The notes: generated from the letters alone by a model not told the origin. Shown: positions 23,350 through 34,659, counted from the first letter of the stretch. The stretch is 64,000 nucleotides of DNA from Deroplatys truncata (GCA_030765065.1 CM060990.1:665644618-665708617); one strand, 5' to 3'. Numbers and translations are program-made.

Positions 23350-24645
23350 TCTTCTTTAACGGATTATCCTCCTCTTTATAGAACTTATACCCCCAAGGAC
23401 TTACAAGGCAATGCTAAGGGTCAGTAGCCTCTCGAGGAGCAAGCAAACTCTGAATCATAGCGTATCCAGGATGAGTGATTAGCCCAATGCTTTGGTTAGC
23501 AGCCTGTCGAGGAGCAAGCAAACTGTGGATCATGGCATATCCAGGATGAGTGATTAGCCCAATGCTTTGGTCAGCAACCTGTCGAGGAGCAAGCAAACTC
23601 TGAATCATAGCATATCCGGGATGAGTGATTAGCCCAATGCTTTGGTCAGCAACCTGTCGAGGAGCAAGCAAACTGTGGATCATGGCATATCCAGGATGAG
23701 TGATTAGCCCAATGCTTTGGTCAGCAACCTGTCGAGGAGCAAGCAAACTCTGAATCATAGCATACCCGGGATGAGTGATTAGCCCAATGCTTTGGTCAGC
23801 AACCTGTCGAGGAGCAAGCAAACTCTGAATCATAGCATATTCAGGATGGGTGATCAGCCTAATACCTCGGGTCAGTAGCCTCTCGAGGAGCAAGCAAACT
23901 AAGTAACATAGCATATTCAGGATGGGTGATCAGCCTAATACCTCGGGTCAGTAGCCTCTCGAGGAGCAAGCAAACTAGGTAACATAGCATATTCAGGATG
24001 GGTGATCAGCCCAATGCCATGGGTCAGTAGCCTCTCGAGGAGCAAGCAAACTAGGTATCATAGCATATCCAGGATGGGTGATCAGCCCAATGCCATGGGT
24101 CAGTAGCCTCTCGAGGAGCAAGCAAACTCTGGATCATGGCATATTCAGGATGGGTGATCAGCCCAATGCAATGGGTCAGTGGCCTCTCGAGGAGCATGCA
24201 AACTAGGTATCATAGCATATCCAGGATGGGTGATCAGCCCAATGCAATGGGTCAGTGGCCTCTCGAGGAGCATGCAAACCCTGGATCATGGCATATTCAG
24301 GATGGGTGATCAGCCCAATGCCATGGGTCAGTAGCCTCTCGAGGAGCAAGCAAACTCTGGATCATGGCATATTCAGGATGGGTGATCAGCCCAATGCAAT
24401 GGGTCAGTGGCCTCTCGAGGAGCATGCAAACCCTGGATCATGGCATATTCAGGATGGGTGATTAGCCCAATGCCTGGTACAGTGGTGAAGAAGGAAATAA
24501 AATATAGTGATGAAAGGGATTATAGGAAAAACCAGCATTCGCCTAGCGACCGAGGAAAACAGCGCTTGATCGACCTCGGGGATTTGAACCCGGGACCTCC
24601 AGAATGCAGACCATAGGCGTTAACTCCTGAGCCATATCGCTAAGT
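23350..24645 (-). mobile_element. Chimeric S4-head/S2-tail SINE with internal tandem expansion
   Basis: Read on the minus strand, a tRNA-like head (gatatggctcaggagttaac, B box gggttcaaatcccc) lies at about 24640-24570. A short body follows with ggtcgctaggcgaatgctgg (S4-like). At about 24475 the sequence enters the S2 3' module (accaggcattgggctaatca). That module is repeated 14 times down to about 23421, and the element closes with the normal S2 3' end (tgtaagtccttgggggtata) at about 23400-23370. The whole is one SINE in which an internal segment became a minisatellite. Confidence 0.88.
23421..24475. repeat. 75/76-bp minisatellite, about 14 units, derived from S2 SINE
   Basis: The motif cgaggagca recurs at 23433, 23508, 23583, 23658, 23733 and 23808 (75-bp period), then 23884, 23960, 24036, 24112, 24188, 24264, 24340 and 24416 (76-bp period). 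Each unit contains the S2 segment ggctgatcacccatcctg in reverse. Two variants (ctctgaatcatag and ctgtggatcatgg) alternate in the left part, giving a 150-bp higher-order period. Variant alternation is also visible on the right. The 166-codon minus-strand open frame over 23414-23914 exists because 75 is a multiple of three; it is not evidence of a protein. Confidence 0.97.
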
Positions 24646-24659
24646 TGTTGTTTTATGAG

Positions 24660-25339
24660 ACAATTTTATATTTGAAGTTTCTGCACCATATACGTGACAC
24701 AAAAAGAGAAAAACTTGCTGGATTTCTGCTAAGAATACTCTGCCAGAAAAACGTTGTTAAAAGAAAAAGAAAGGTGGCTTACAATTGCCAGAAGTAATTT
24801 ACATTTTGCAAATAGTATTTTTGCTGAAGTATAAACCCTCATGTTTTAAACAAGATTCAGTAGTGCCACGGAACAACATTCAGTGGTTTCGAAGTTCTCA
24901 GCTGAAAGCCTGAAGATTACTGAAGAGTGTTAGGCAGTAAAGCTTGTATGTCTCGTTTATCGAACGGAAAGGAAACGGATTTTAAGAAGGGGAGGAGAGC
25001 TTAAACGGTCTCGTTTCGCTCCCAGTAGCTTGTAAGCTTTTCCCCCCTCCCGTGTGCGAATTACATGGTGTTTTGCACATATTCACTGAACCGGGGATGA
25101 AAAACGTTGCCGGAAAGATGGTTGATCCTTTCGATTCTACCGCTGAGCTTCATGAGCCTGAACGAGGCTCGGAAGAGAGTGGACAATTTAACAAGAGATA
25201 CACCCCAACTAGTACTCGGATTTAAAACACGCTTAGAATACAAATGTATGGTCGCCGGAATCTGATGTAAGCCGTTCCCAAGCGGCATGCTTACTGTTAG
25301 ATTGTTTTGTATCATTGGGGGTTTAAGGGAAGACTAAAT
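24660..25339. other. No recognisable feature
   Basis: No repeat match; the 84-codon frame at 25061-25315 is not recognisable. Confidence 0.5.
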
Positions 25340-25789
25340 GGATAAATCTGATGTGTTACACTCACATGAATTTCTCTATCTTCTGTCGTTTATTACTGAA
25401 AGCTTCTTTTTCCATCTACTTCACTATAATCAAGATAAACGTTCGCAGAAATAGCTACATTACACATTTCGTTATCGATACAAAGGGAACATAGTCAAAT
25501 GTTTCAGAACTGGACGCTATATGCTGGCCTTAAAATTCCATGCTTCTTCCTTCCAATCACGAGAAACAACTAAATATCGACACAAATTTAAAAGAATGAC
25601 TAAGTATTACAATTCGAACCATTAATAACGGATATCGCGGAAATGGTTTATGCTATGAACAAGTAATTTGGAAATAAATTGTGTATGTTAAAGAGATCTA
25701 CATTTTTAATGCAGTACTTTTTCGTCTATTGCTTAACGTTTACCAGTTATACAAGATTATACAAAATTACTTCGGAATTGATAGCGTAA
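25340..25789 (-). repeat. Repeat R-A, partial copy
   Basis: Covers the 3' half of R-A on the minus strand. It shares atgtgttacactcacatg and gataaacgttcgcagaaat with 34690 and 41720, so it shows the site of the mariner insertion at 34791 in uninterrupted form. Confidence 0.75.
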
Positions 25790-26040
25790 TTATTGACGGA
25801 AATATATAAATAATTAACTAAACAAATAATAGTAAGGTAGATACAATTGCAATAAACAATTGCCGTATATTAAATCAATGTATAAGGTAACCAGCTTGAG
25901 TTGAAAGATTTGTCCGGAAAGAAAAACGGTCATTAGCGGGCCATGTAAGAAAGACATTAGCAGCTAAATAGAGAACACATTAGCTTAAAGCTTCTGGGAA
26001 TCCAGTTAAGAGTTAAATTCAGGAGCAGGGTCAGGTAGGC
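25790..26040 (-). repeat. Repeat R-B, copy 2
   Basis: Inverted relative of 16140-16545. It joins R-A directly at about 25790. Confidence 0.75.
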
Positions 26041-26639
26041 CAATTCTGGAAAAGAGAAGTGAAAGGTGTTTCTGATATTTTAGCCATGTCCCCTAGTAAC
26101 AAGGTAACAGAGGCACAAGTAGGATTTTAAGTATTGGCCCGGGGGTAAAATAACGTTGGTGAGAGTAGCTCTAATGTAGGCGGAGGTTAAGTAATAAGGC
26201 GTGTAATTTTAATCAAAGGCTCATTCGAGCTGTGCACACCTTCGTGCATACAGTCGTGCATACATTCGTCACTCTGGATACTTGTGGCGGTGTGTATTTC
26301 AAGCGCCCAGTGACGCGCTTGTGTAAGATTTCGCGGCTATCGTGAAGGATCTTTCAGAGTACATTTTAGCGACTCACGGCAAGTTACGCTTCTAGTTTCT
26401 TTTATTGCGGAAGCAGTTATTTCAAACCCAAAAATTTATACTGCAAGGTGTTAATCAAAATTTAATTAGATGCTATAATGCCTACTTTGCAGAAAGTGGA
26501 TAACATTCTCACCATCATCTTTGAAAATGACAACCAGTATTTTGTACTTTGCAATTGCGCGAAGTGCGACCTCCGGTGTGTACAGCCGTTTCCCCTCCAC
26601 TTCCGCAGGCGTAGAAAAATAAAATGTATGGTGCTGTAA
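26041..26639. other. Mostly unannotated; possible decayed coding stretch
   Basis: On the minus strand, 26466-26640 is open and encodes residues such as VALRAIAKYKILVVIFKDD and ENVIHFLQSRHYSI. These look less random than most frames here but match nothing I recognise. The longer frame to 26825 includes MITE sequence, so its upstream part is not genuine. Confidence 0.3.
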
Positions 26640-26649
26640 AGTTCCTATA

Positions 26650-27050
26650 CATATGCTAGTCGGCCACGTTATGAATTCGCTCGAAGGAGGGCGCCACTGT
26701 TTTTGTTGACACTGCCTGACGTCATCAACAGAGCTAGGACAAATATCCATTGAGCGAGGAATCAACATGGCTACCACCCTACCTAGTACAGGTGATGTAC
26801 TGAATACACGGACCCAGGGCTGCACAACTGAGTCAGTAGCCCGCTTGCGTTACTGGAATGCTAGAGTTGCTCTCTGTGAGCTCTGTGTTTGTTAATTCTA
26901 CCTCTGACGCTTCTATTTACAGTTCCAGATTACTGTGGATCACCTTCCCCTCACCGCACTATCGGTACAAACTCGTTGCGTGCACATATTGTAAGCCCAG
27001 AAATATTTGTCTTAGCTCTGGTCATCAAGACTAGGGATCAGGGGGCTGTG
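26650..27050 (+). repeat. Repeat R-F, left-end copy, split by a hAT-type MITE
   Basis: Shares ctagtcggccacg and gccactgtttttgtt with the left end of the full R-F copy at 30004. After the MITE at 26729-27020 the R-F sequence resumes (gactagggatcaggggg), matching 30075-30095. The right end is missing. Confidence 0.78.
26729..27020. mobile_element. hAT-type MITE, 292 bp, with 8-bp target duplication
   Basis: The left terminus is cagagctaggacaaatat and the right terminus, read inward, is cagagctaagacaaatat (one mismatch in 18). A perfect 8-bp direct repeat, gtcatcaa, flanks it at 26721-26728 and 27021-27028. The unoccupied site survives in the sister R-F copy near 30066 (cgtcaccaaggtctaggg). An 8-bp duplication with CAG-type ends is characteristic of hAT elements. 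It has no coding capacity. Confidence 0.95.
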
Positions 27051-27555
27051 AGGGAAAGCAATACATAAATTTTCCATAACCTTTTTCAACATATTTTTTT
27101 AGATGTTTCACTACACATTATTTAACAAATGTGCACACTAAGAATTAAATAATCAAAATATTAATGCAGATTTAAGTGCTATTAAGCAATGCATTTGTGA
27201 AATTGCACAAAAAATGAAAATACAGACTTTTGGTGTTCGTTTTCATGTGTATACCTTTATTTTCATACCATAGTGTTGTTTTCTTAACATCGTTCATTTT
27301 ATGGCTGCAAATAGCCATTCAAATGCCTCCAAGTGAAGTAAGTGGAACAGAGTTTTAAATGTAAAGTTTATTTTTCTTAGTTATTATTTATTTCAGTATC
27401 TTTTACTATTCAAAGTGCTATACGTACGACAGTTTTTCATTTATTTTCTTACATATCTTCAATTAAATAATATACATAAATCAAGTTGGTAAAATTTAAA
27501 ACTGCAATAACACATACGCCATTTTATTTCTAATGTACTGTCAACTAGTAGGATG
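27051..27555. other. No recognisable feature
   Basis: AT-rich, no match. Confidence 0.5.
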
Positions 27556-27985
27556 TAGGATGTGGCTACACCCCCCAGGAGGCAGGAATGAGGCGAAGCG
27601 GCCGGAGGAGGTCCCAGATCCGCAGACAGGCAGGCCCACAGAGACGCACAGAAGTCTCTAATATTTCCAGATTGAACACCCGCCCACCAGTGAGCGAGGA
27701 ATCCTCAAGAGGGCGACGTAGCGACCATAACTGTTGAGAAATCTTTCCGATGCGCATGCATCCACGCCATCTGCCTGGCACCGCCAGCAACCTGAAATCA
27801 CACCTGAAACGTGGAATGGAGATGCCATGAGAGGAAATGGGGGAAAGGAGAGATTGTGTTAGAACACACCACCCCGGCATTTGCCTTGGCGACCAGAGGA
27901 AAACCACGAAACCCGATGGTCCCAGTGGGCGGTCACCTCCCGAATGCGGGCCACAGACGTTACCGCTGAGCCATCCCGCTGAGTC
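27556..27985 (-). mobile_element. SINE family S4, copy b
   Basis: The minus strand starts at a clear tRNA-like head (cgggatggctcagcggtaac) and continues through gtggttttcctctggtcgcc and the family body (gagacttctgtgcgtctctg). It ends near caggaggcag at the left. The open frame across it is a by-product. Confidence 0.88.
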
Positions 27986-28087
27986 GGCCAATTAGTTGTC
28001 TCACATTATGCTGGCTGAGTACTACTAAGTAAATAATAATCGTGATATTGTTAAAAAGGATGATCATAGTCGATATGTGTTATCTAA

Positions 28088-28127
<40 letters not shown>
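28088..28127. repeat. (AAT)n microsatellite, LINE 3' tail
   Basis: About 13 uninterrupted units at the 3' end of the LINE fragment. Confidence 0.93.
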
Positions 28128-28128
<1 letters not shown>

Positions 28129-28640
28129 GCCTCCCTGTAAAAGGATTTGATCTTATCTTGTGTTGTCTGGTGTGTGACACTTCAGCCCATGATACTATGT
28201 TTATTGTGCTACCTGTATCGTTTTAATACTAATTCATCATGGCTGTATCCCTTACCAAGGAATACAGTCTCATGACAGATATTGATTAAAGAAAATTCCT
28301 AGTGCTAAAAGTAATATGTCTTTCCCCAAAAGTAATGTCTTCTATGAGCTAAGGACTTACATGAGCATATAATGTGATGGGCTGTTTCCTTTCTTTCTTA
28401 CATAATCTGCAATCAAAGTTGTCCTTAAGCAGTCCTATCGTATTTATATACTTTTTCATATGATATACCCTGTGAAGAAAGCAGTATTTGCTTTTAAGCA
28501 AGTTTTAAGCTCTTTTCTTGCATAGTTTACTAATAAATAGTTTACCATGCTTATTTCTTAGAACTTTAGGGTTCACTTGTAGTGCTAGCTCATCAGATTT
28601 TCCATTCCCTTCACTGCAACAGTGGCCTGGCACATTATCT
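28088..28640 (-). pseudogene. LINE 3' fragment with RNase H tail and (TTA)n end
   Basis: On the minus strand the sequence opens with VPGHCCSEGNGKSDELA (RNase H end signature, one glycine replaced by cysteine). After frameshifts it gives GLLKDNFDCRLCKKERK, the zinc-finger region of LINE ORF2 tails. A non-coding stretch follows, then a simple tail of about 13 triplets at 28127-28088, as in LINEs that end in short repeats. It is 5'-truncated and inactive. No convincing target duplication was found. Confidence 0.75.
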
Positions 28641-30003
28641 CTGAAAGGTTGAGTCTCTAATAAAAACTACAATGGGCTAGCTCGTTTACACCAATCACAG
28701 TAGAATTCATAAACAGAGACTATTTCTGATCCCCACTTGATTTTAAGCCAGTCAGAGAGAAAGGAGAGAGGGAGAGAGAGGCTGTTAGGCCTGGATAGTG
28801 TTAAATAATTGCAGTAACCCCACAGAAGATAAAAAACTGTACTGCAGTCTAGAAAAGTGGATAATTCTTTTTGCAGCCAACTGTACATTCTGTGGAACAA
28901 AATCAGTTTAGAATTTGCTTTCCAGAGGACTACAAAGGAAAGCAAAAAAGGCAACAGAAGCGTTGGCTTGATGGGAATTGCTGTTGATCAAATAAACTCA
29001 ACTGTTCTCCTCCAGTCTTTATTTTATTACCCAATGAAAACGAAGAGGCGATCTATGTACTTCAGGAAGTCTCAACTGCTTGTCAAGTATGCACGCCAGA
29101 TCAGATCACATAGCAAAGCAAACGCTGTTAAGAACGTTTGCTACAAATCCAGGTCCACTAACGAACCAGTGAGGTTGCCAGAGATGCAGTGCCTACCGCC
29201 AGGGAAAATGGTAGCTTTACCTAATTAAGTTACTTGACATCTTGCCCTATCCCAGGCAGTTTGCTCTGTTAGTTAATCTCTGTCGCAAGCTATAGCTCAT
29301 CCACGGCAATGAGAAACATCGCTAAATTAGTGTAATCCAATTTGACAACAATCCTGGAGAATTCAAGCCTGTTGCCGTGCCGAGCACCGCACAATGGAAG
29401 AAAGTGCGTTTTCGTCTTCGCGGTAAATATTACAAATGAGCAGTAATACATTAATTGAGGTAATGATAAAATTGTAATGTAAAGAGAGAACCCTTGCTAA
29501 TTAACTGGTGCAAAAACTCTCAGTAGACAGCTCACTAATGCTTTTGCCCTAGTAGCTGCTTTAGTCATTACTATTTAAACAGCAGGGCCATTTTCTAAGA
29601 GAAATGTCTCTCGAAATGTTTACATTTTCTTCACCCTATAAAAAGAAAATATACACAGGTCTCTTAATGACTTGCAGTAAAAACCTAAGTAGTGTTTCAC
29701 GATCTATTATGTTTATTTTATATATCTCTATGTGACTGCTACACGCTTTTGCAAATTTTAGATTTTTCTGCGATCTTATAAATTGTGATTTCCTCTTTAT
29801 TTTGGCTTATAGTTTATAATTTTTGACATAACACCTATACATTAAATACTGGTGTGAATAAAACAATATGCAGAAAATTTTAGAGCAGAAATCCAGTTTC
29901 AACATAAGCATTTTGAGAATAAGAACAAGCGGGAGGGGGGTAGAAACTTAATTACTTCAACATTAAATCCATCACGTTAGATGTAAAACAAAACGCACCC
30001 TTG
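28641..30003. other. No recognisable feature
   Basis: Open frames of 95 codons (28667-28954, minus) and 123 codons (28857-29228, plus) overlap each other and show no domain I recognise. The plus-strand frame is basic in its second half. It could be a decayed coding piece but I cannot support that. Confidence 0.4.
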
Positions 30004-31137
30004 TACTAGTCTGCCACGATATGAGTGCGCTTGGGTGGGTGCCACTGTTTTTGTTAACGTGCCTAACGTCACCAAGGTCTAGGGATCAGAGGGGAGTGAT
30101 GGGGAAGGGATAGGGGAATGCACAGTTGCACAACGAATGCAACAGGTACTACTACCTGTTTTTCGTGGTTTCACCGGGTCGCCAGGCGAATGCTGGGGTG
30201 GTTCATTTTCTACCACGACACTCCTTCCTCCCATTTACTGTATCCATCATCTTCCTTGTCATATGTTTCAGAGTTTTAGTATCAGGTAACGGTGTTCGGT
30301 AGGTTGCGGCTGGGCGGTGGCTTGCGCTCTGTAAAGGTTTCTTCCCTGACGTCGCGGTACCGCTCAGTAAGGTCTCTCCTCGCCGTGGGACTCTGCTCCG
30401 TGGGACCCTATATGTTGGTGGGTTGTGGGCAGAACCGTGCGGCGCAGGATGTTTTCTATCTGGAAACGTTAGGGACCCCGTCATGCTTGTATCCGTCGGC
30501 ATCCGGAGCTGGTCGCCCTTCGGATCTCTCCCCTCATCCTTCCTTCCCAGGGGCCACGTTGGAAAGCACAATGGGCCGACTGGCCTGCGTGCGGTGCTCT
30601 GCATCAGTTTCGGGGGCCCCTCTGTGATACGTACTACCTGTCTGTACAATAACTGCAGAGGAAGCTCGCGCAGAAACATAACAGACAAGTCGTATTACGT
30701 CACCATTCCCGGTGCGTAGCATCTACAGGTCCGCAATTGAGTCTGTTAGTCACAATGGGCGGGTTCGTAATCAAGTCAAAATGCAAACACTGCCACGCAA
30801 AGTCATGCGCTCACAAAGTAGGAAAATAATATTCAATGTGCAACAGATTTGTAAAGAAGAGAAACGTAAAGGTCTAACTATTCCATTACGTACGCTGTGT
30901 TGATGTTTTGGTGGTCACACCGTACTGTACTCTCGTTCTGGCGCTATCTCTCCTGTCTAAACCTAGCCATTGTACACTAGCGACATCGTCTCAAAACTGC
31001 TATCTTTCGTCAGACAGGTACTACGTTTGCAGGTCTCAGCCTTTCCAGTAAATGCAACTTGGAATTGTGGATGTAAACTGTTTTATCTGATTGTCATTCT
31101 GATGCCCCGAACGCACTCATATCGTGGCCGACTAGTA
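30004..31137 (+). mobile_element. R-F element with terminal inverted repeats
   Basis: The left end (tactagtctgccacgatatg) and the right end read inward (tactagtcggccacgatatg) form inverted repeats of about 27 bp. TA may be the target duplication (30004-30005, 31136-31137). The interior shows no transposase and is interrupted by an S4 SINE. A partial sister copy lies at 26650. It is a non-autonomous DNA element of unassigned superfamily. Confidence 0.75.
30160..30632 (+). mobile_element. SINE family S4-related, copy e, 5'-truncated, with target duplication
   Basis: Begins at the internal ttttcgtggtttcaccgggt and continues with ccaggcgaatgctggggtgg and a GC-rich body ending in gggggcccctctgtgat. 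Both flanks carry actacctgt (30151-30159, 30633-30641). Long open frames on both strands (up to 161 codons) result from the GC-rich SINE body. Confidence 0.75.
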
Positions 31138-32310
31138 CAGTGCTAGTCACGGTGGCTAAATGTGTCTGATGTGAAGCACACTGGATGGTGCAGTAATACT
31201 GAATCTGCAATACAGTACGCACATGTGTTAGTTTCTCATTGTGTCCTAGTACTCATCAGTTGAGACAGCACGTACACACATTTCATTTTGTGTGGCAAAC
31301 GAAGATATTTCATGAAGTCAAATTTCAACTATGCCTATGCAGTGCTTCTGCTATTATACTACATATGAGACCCCATGCTTCTAACCTCAAAATGCTTTGG
31401 TACTGGCTTTCCAATTTACAATTTTCTGCACATTGTTTTTCCTCAACCTCTATATTTTAAAAAAATGATGCTACATTTGCCATTTTTTACTCTGAAGTCT
31501 ACATCACTTCATAGAAAATATATAACTACTTTAGTCTTGGGAGTAGCACCGTCAAGTTTAGCTCATCTTTTAGGGAAGTTTTGCTCTACTGATTGGCATT
31601 ACTGATTAATATGACAACTTCCTTGTGTCTAAGCTACGTGTTTCTTTCTTTGCAAATATATGCGAGACTTTCACAGTTTCTAATGACATGCTTTGTATAA
31701 ACCATCCGCGTTCTTGGAAACTATTGAAGATAGATAAATGAAATTTTAGAATGATAAAACCACCAGCTTAATTCTGTTGTGTATGTAGTTTGGTGTTTTT
31801 AAAAAATAATTAATCATGCATTTTAATAAAAGTGTATAACTAAAAAACCTTTCTTTCTTAATAAACCACATATAAAATTAAATAATATGAACCTAAAAGG
31901 CACAAATCTCTATCATGTAAAAACTTTCGGAAATAATGGATTATGAATTTCGACAATTTAACATTGATATGAAAATGTTTTTAATCTCCCCTTCAAAAAT
32001 GTTTAAAAAATTTGATTTTTCATTTTCTATGCGATGAAAAAATAGAAATATTAAGCACTGGAATGATATTTATATCATTGGGCTTATCTAGGGATTTGGC
32101 CCATTAAATTGGCTAATTTAAACACGGTGGCACATAACAATGACCATTGCATTGTTTCTTTCTTCTCAATTTCCCATAACCGGTTTTTTCAAATTCAAGT
32201 GCACTTTTCTCAAAAACTATTGAAGATATGCTCATAAAATCTTTATGCTAAAATAATTTTTGTTCAGATTTTGAAATAAACGTGCAAATAAAAACTATTT
32301 ATGAAAAAGC
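31138..32310. other. No recognisable feature
   Basis: AT-rich; two short overlapping frames at 31239-31605 have no domain. Confidence 0.5.
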
Positions 32311-32640
32311 ATGGAGGCGCCGTGGCAGAGTGGTTAGACCACTTGTGTCTCACAAAGGCGGGACGCGTTCAATCCGCCTGTGGGATTTGTGGTGGACAAA
32401 CCGGCATCTGGACGAGTTTTTCCGGTTTCCCCCGCCATTCATTCCACCAATTGCTCCACTTTCACCTTTCCTTTCATTCATCTCACCGTCATTTCATATC
32501 ATCTCCTTCCTCGCTCTCATGCCAGGCTTCGGGCTGATTACCCATCCTGACTGTTCTTTATGATCCATAGTCTGTGCTTCCCAACGGGTGTGTGACTCCA
32601 GGCACTCACTTGTAAGTCCTGGGGTGTAAGCCCTAACAAC
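32311..32640 (+). mobile_element. SINE family S2, copy c
   Basis: The head is gccgtggcagagtggttaga. The body contains gtgggatttgtggtggac, tttcccccgccattcattcc and cttcgggctgattaccca, and the 3' end is gtaagtcctggggtgtaagc. It retains one single-copy version of the segment amplified at 23.4 kb. Confidence 0.9.
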
Positions 32641-33049
32641 AGAGAAGGTAAACAGAAAAAGGAGAATAAGTCATATATTGGCCTATTTATGTTGCAGAAA
32701 CTGAATTATTTTGTGTGATTTAGGTAAAAATGGTGATATAGAAACAAAATCATTAGGAGGAAAGTGCCCCTGAAGTATGATTTGCGACATTTTGAGCTAA
32801 AAATCAGGGTGTCATACCACTTTTGCATAATTTTAAGCGAGTATTAATCATTATTTCCAAATACACTTAAAGTATAACCAACCGAATTTTTGCTAACATT
32901 GATTCAGTAGTTATTGTGTAACCATAATTTGAATTAGTGTCATGTGCTAATTTCCTTACCTTCCTAATGACATCGAAGTACCCTTAATGAAGTTAAGCCA
33001 TCAAAATTTAAGAGAGAGCTTTTTGACGATCTTATACAGTTTATTGCGC
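32641..33049. other. No recognisable feature
   Basis: AT-rich, no match. Confidence 0.5.
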
Positions 33050-33215
33050 TAATCACTTCTAATTGTAGAGTAAAAAATAAACACAAGTAGAAACTTTTAT
33101 TACAGATGCACTAGAAAACTTTACTGAACACAACCATCAGAGAAACTTCTTGGGCAGTAACACATTTCTGCCAGCGTCCCTACCGCTTTTTGAAATAGTT
33201 CTTCACTTCATTGTT
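33050..33215 (-). pseudogene. mariner-like transposase C-terminal fragment, copy 1
   Basis: The minus strand reads EVKNYFKKR, stop, GRWQKCVTAQ, resembling the terminal (K/E)RWxKC(I/V) segment of many mariner-type transposases. Sequence downstream (agagtaaaaaataaac) matches the second copy at 63860-64000. No terminal repeats or catalytic residues are present. Confidence 0.5.
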
Positions 33216-33439
33216 GTCAGTTTTCGCAGAACGTGCGTCGCATACGCCTACTACTTCGGTCTAAGCTAAGCGAACCTTCGTCCCTTGAGAGTTTACTATA
33301 CACCACGCAGAAAAGGCAGAGAAGTTGCCTAAACCAAAAGGCCTGTCATACGCGCTTGAGGATATATGCAACGCTCCATGTTAACGATACAATAGAATTG
33401 CCTGAATAAAACGGTAGTGTTCGATTAATTTTGACTCTC

Positions 33440-33610
33440 CCTACCACGTACCTTAGATAGAGCAAGTATTGCATTCCTCCCAAAAATTTGAGACCAAGAT
33501 TTCACCGCTAATATATGTTTTGAGGCCCATGAATACAGGAAAGGTATTTTAAAAACATGTCCCCGCGCGCGCCTTTGTGTGCCCCAGTGTAGTATTCTGT
33601 TACCATTTTC
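33440..33610 (+). repeat. Repeat R-A, 5' fragment
   Basis: Shares the R-A opening (cctcccaaaaatttgagac, ttcaccgctaatatatgttt) and stops before the central part. Confidence 0.6.
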
Positions 33611-33663
33611 GAAAAACATTCTCACGAATGCCGGTAAATTGATTTCTGAGATCTCTCCGAGGA

Positions 33664-33949
33664 GTGAAATGAAATGAAATTGAGTTTTATTTATGGATGC
33701 TCTTTAACTACTATGGTTCTTGGCGTCCCATTCTATATTGGGCGTGAAAGACCGGCAATTTTGCTCAGAGGCCTATTTATCAGGCTTGAGGTCCTTTTAC
33801 GTGCCGTAAATCTACGACACGGGACCACCACTTTACTTCCCTTCCGAAGGAAGCCATGCTAAGGATTTTTACGCCCTCCGCCGGATTTGAACCCGCGACC
33901 TTGGGAACTAGAGGCTAGCACGATACCACTAGTCCACGGAGGACGACAA
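33664..33949 (-). mobile_element. SINE family S1, copy d, intact with target duplication
   Basis: Full length on the minus strand: head at the right end (gtcgtcctccgtggactagt), T-arm (cgggttcaaatccgg), cttccttcggaagg hairpin, 3' end taaataaaactcaattt, and a short (atttc)n tail. A 10-bp direct repeat, tctccgagga, flanks it at 33654-33663 and 33950-33959. The D-arm differs slightly from copy a. Confidence 0.94.
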
Positions 33950-33959
33950 TCTCCGAGGA

Positions 33960-34659
33960 CCATACGGTTACAGATGTTTCTGGAATTCCAGTAAGAGTAA
34001 TCTAGAGCTTTCGGCATCGCACTGGCTTTTACATGCCTAACTTCCAGTATACTTACATACGCTCTGTATAGTAGACAGCACAATTTCTTTGCTGCTTTCT
34101 GACATGTGCCATAAGTTTAGACAGTTTTGTGGCTTAATCATAACAGGGACGTTCTCGATATCATAAACACATACGCTCCCCGTTACACTATTGTACAATC
34201 TCTGCCTTAGGTACGGTGGATCGAGTTTTGATCCCTGCTACAGATTTTTTTGTGTTGTTTAATATGATACGAGGAATAAATGAGCCACTTGACTGAGAAA
34301 CAGTGATTCTGTGCTATCTAATGGTGCTTAAACGGCTGGAGAGAACTCTGTGTGCTGAGATCATCCCATTCCCCATACTGCGCTCCACACATCGTATCTT
34401 GCTGGGACGGAGGTAGAGGGTGCATCGGCCCTGCGGAAGGCCTTCATGTGGTGATGCCTATTATGAAGAACACAAAAGATACTGTGTATGGATCTGTACG
34501 AAATATTTGGAAGATGAGACCTTTAAATTATAAAAGCAATTAGATTTCTTCTTGAAAAATTTGTTTTTAGAATTCTTTGTATTTTATTATTCATCTGTAA
34601 AGCTGATCAGTTTGTAAAACTAAAAACGTGAGGTGAGACTGTCGTCACAGTAGATTGCG
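33960..34659. other. No recognisable feature
   Basis: Nothing recognised. Confidence 0.5.

Noticed and set aside
23414..23914. 166-codon open frame with 25-residue repeats, looking like a repeat protein
   Set aside because: It is the minus strand of a 75-bp minisatellite. The frame is open only because the unit is a multiple of three, and it breaks where the unit becomes 76 bp.
23421..24475. Possible CRISPR array
   Set aside because: Units are 75-76 bp with no unique spacers, in eukaryotic DNA, and derive from a SINE.
26466..26825. 119-codon minus-strand gene
   Set aside because: Its first 33 codons lie in the hAT-type MITE, so the frame is a chance fusion. Only the 26466-26640 part remains open to question.
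28857..29228. 123-codon open frame as a host exon
   Set aside because: No recognisable domain or splice context, and it overlaps an antisense frame.
30203..30719. Long GC-rich open frames on both strands as genes
   Set aside because: They coincide with a SINE insertion bounded by a short target duplication. Overlapping antisense frames are expected in GC-rich SINE bodies.
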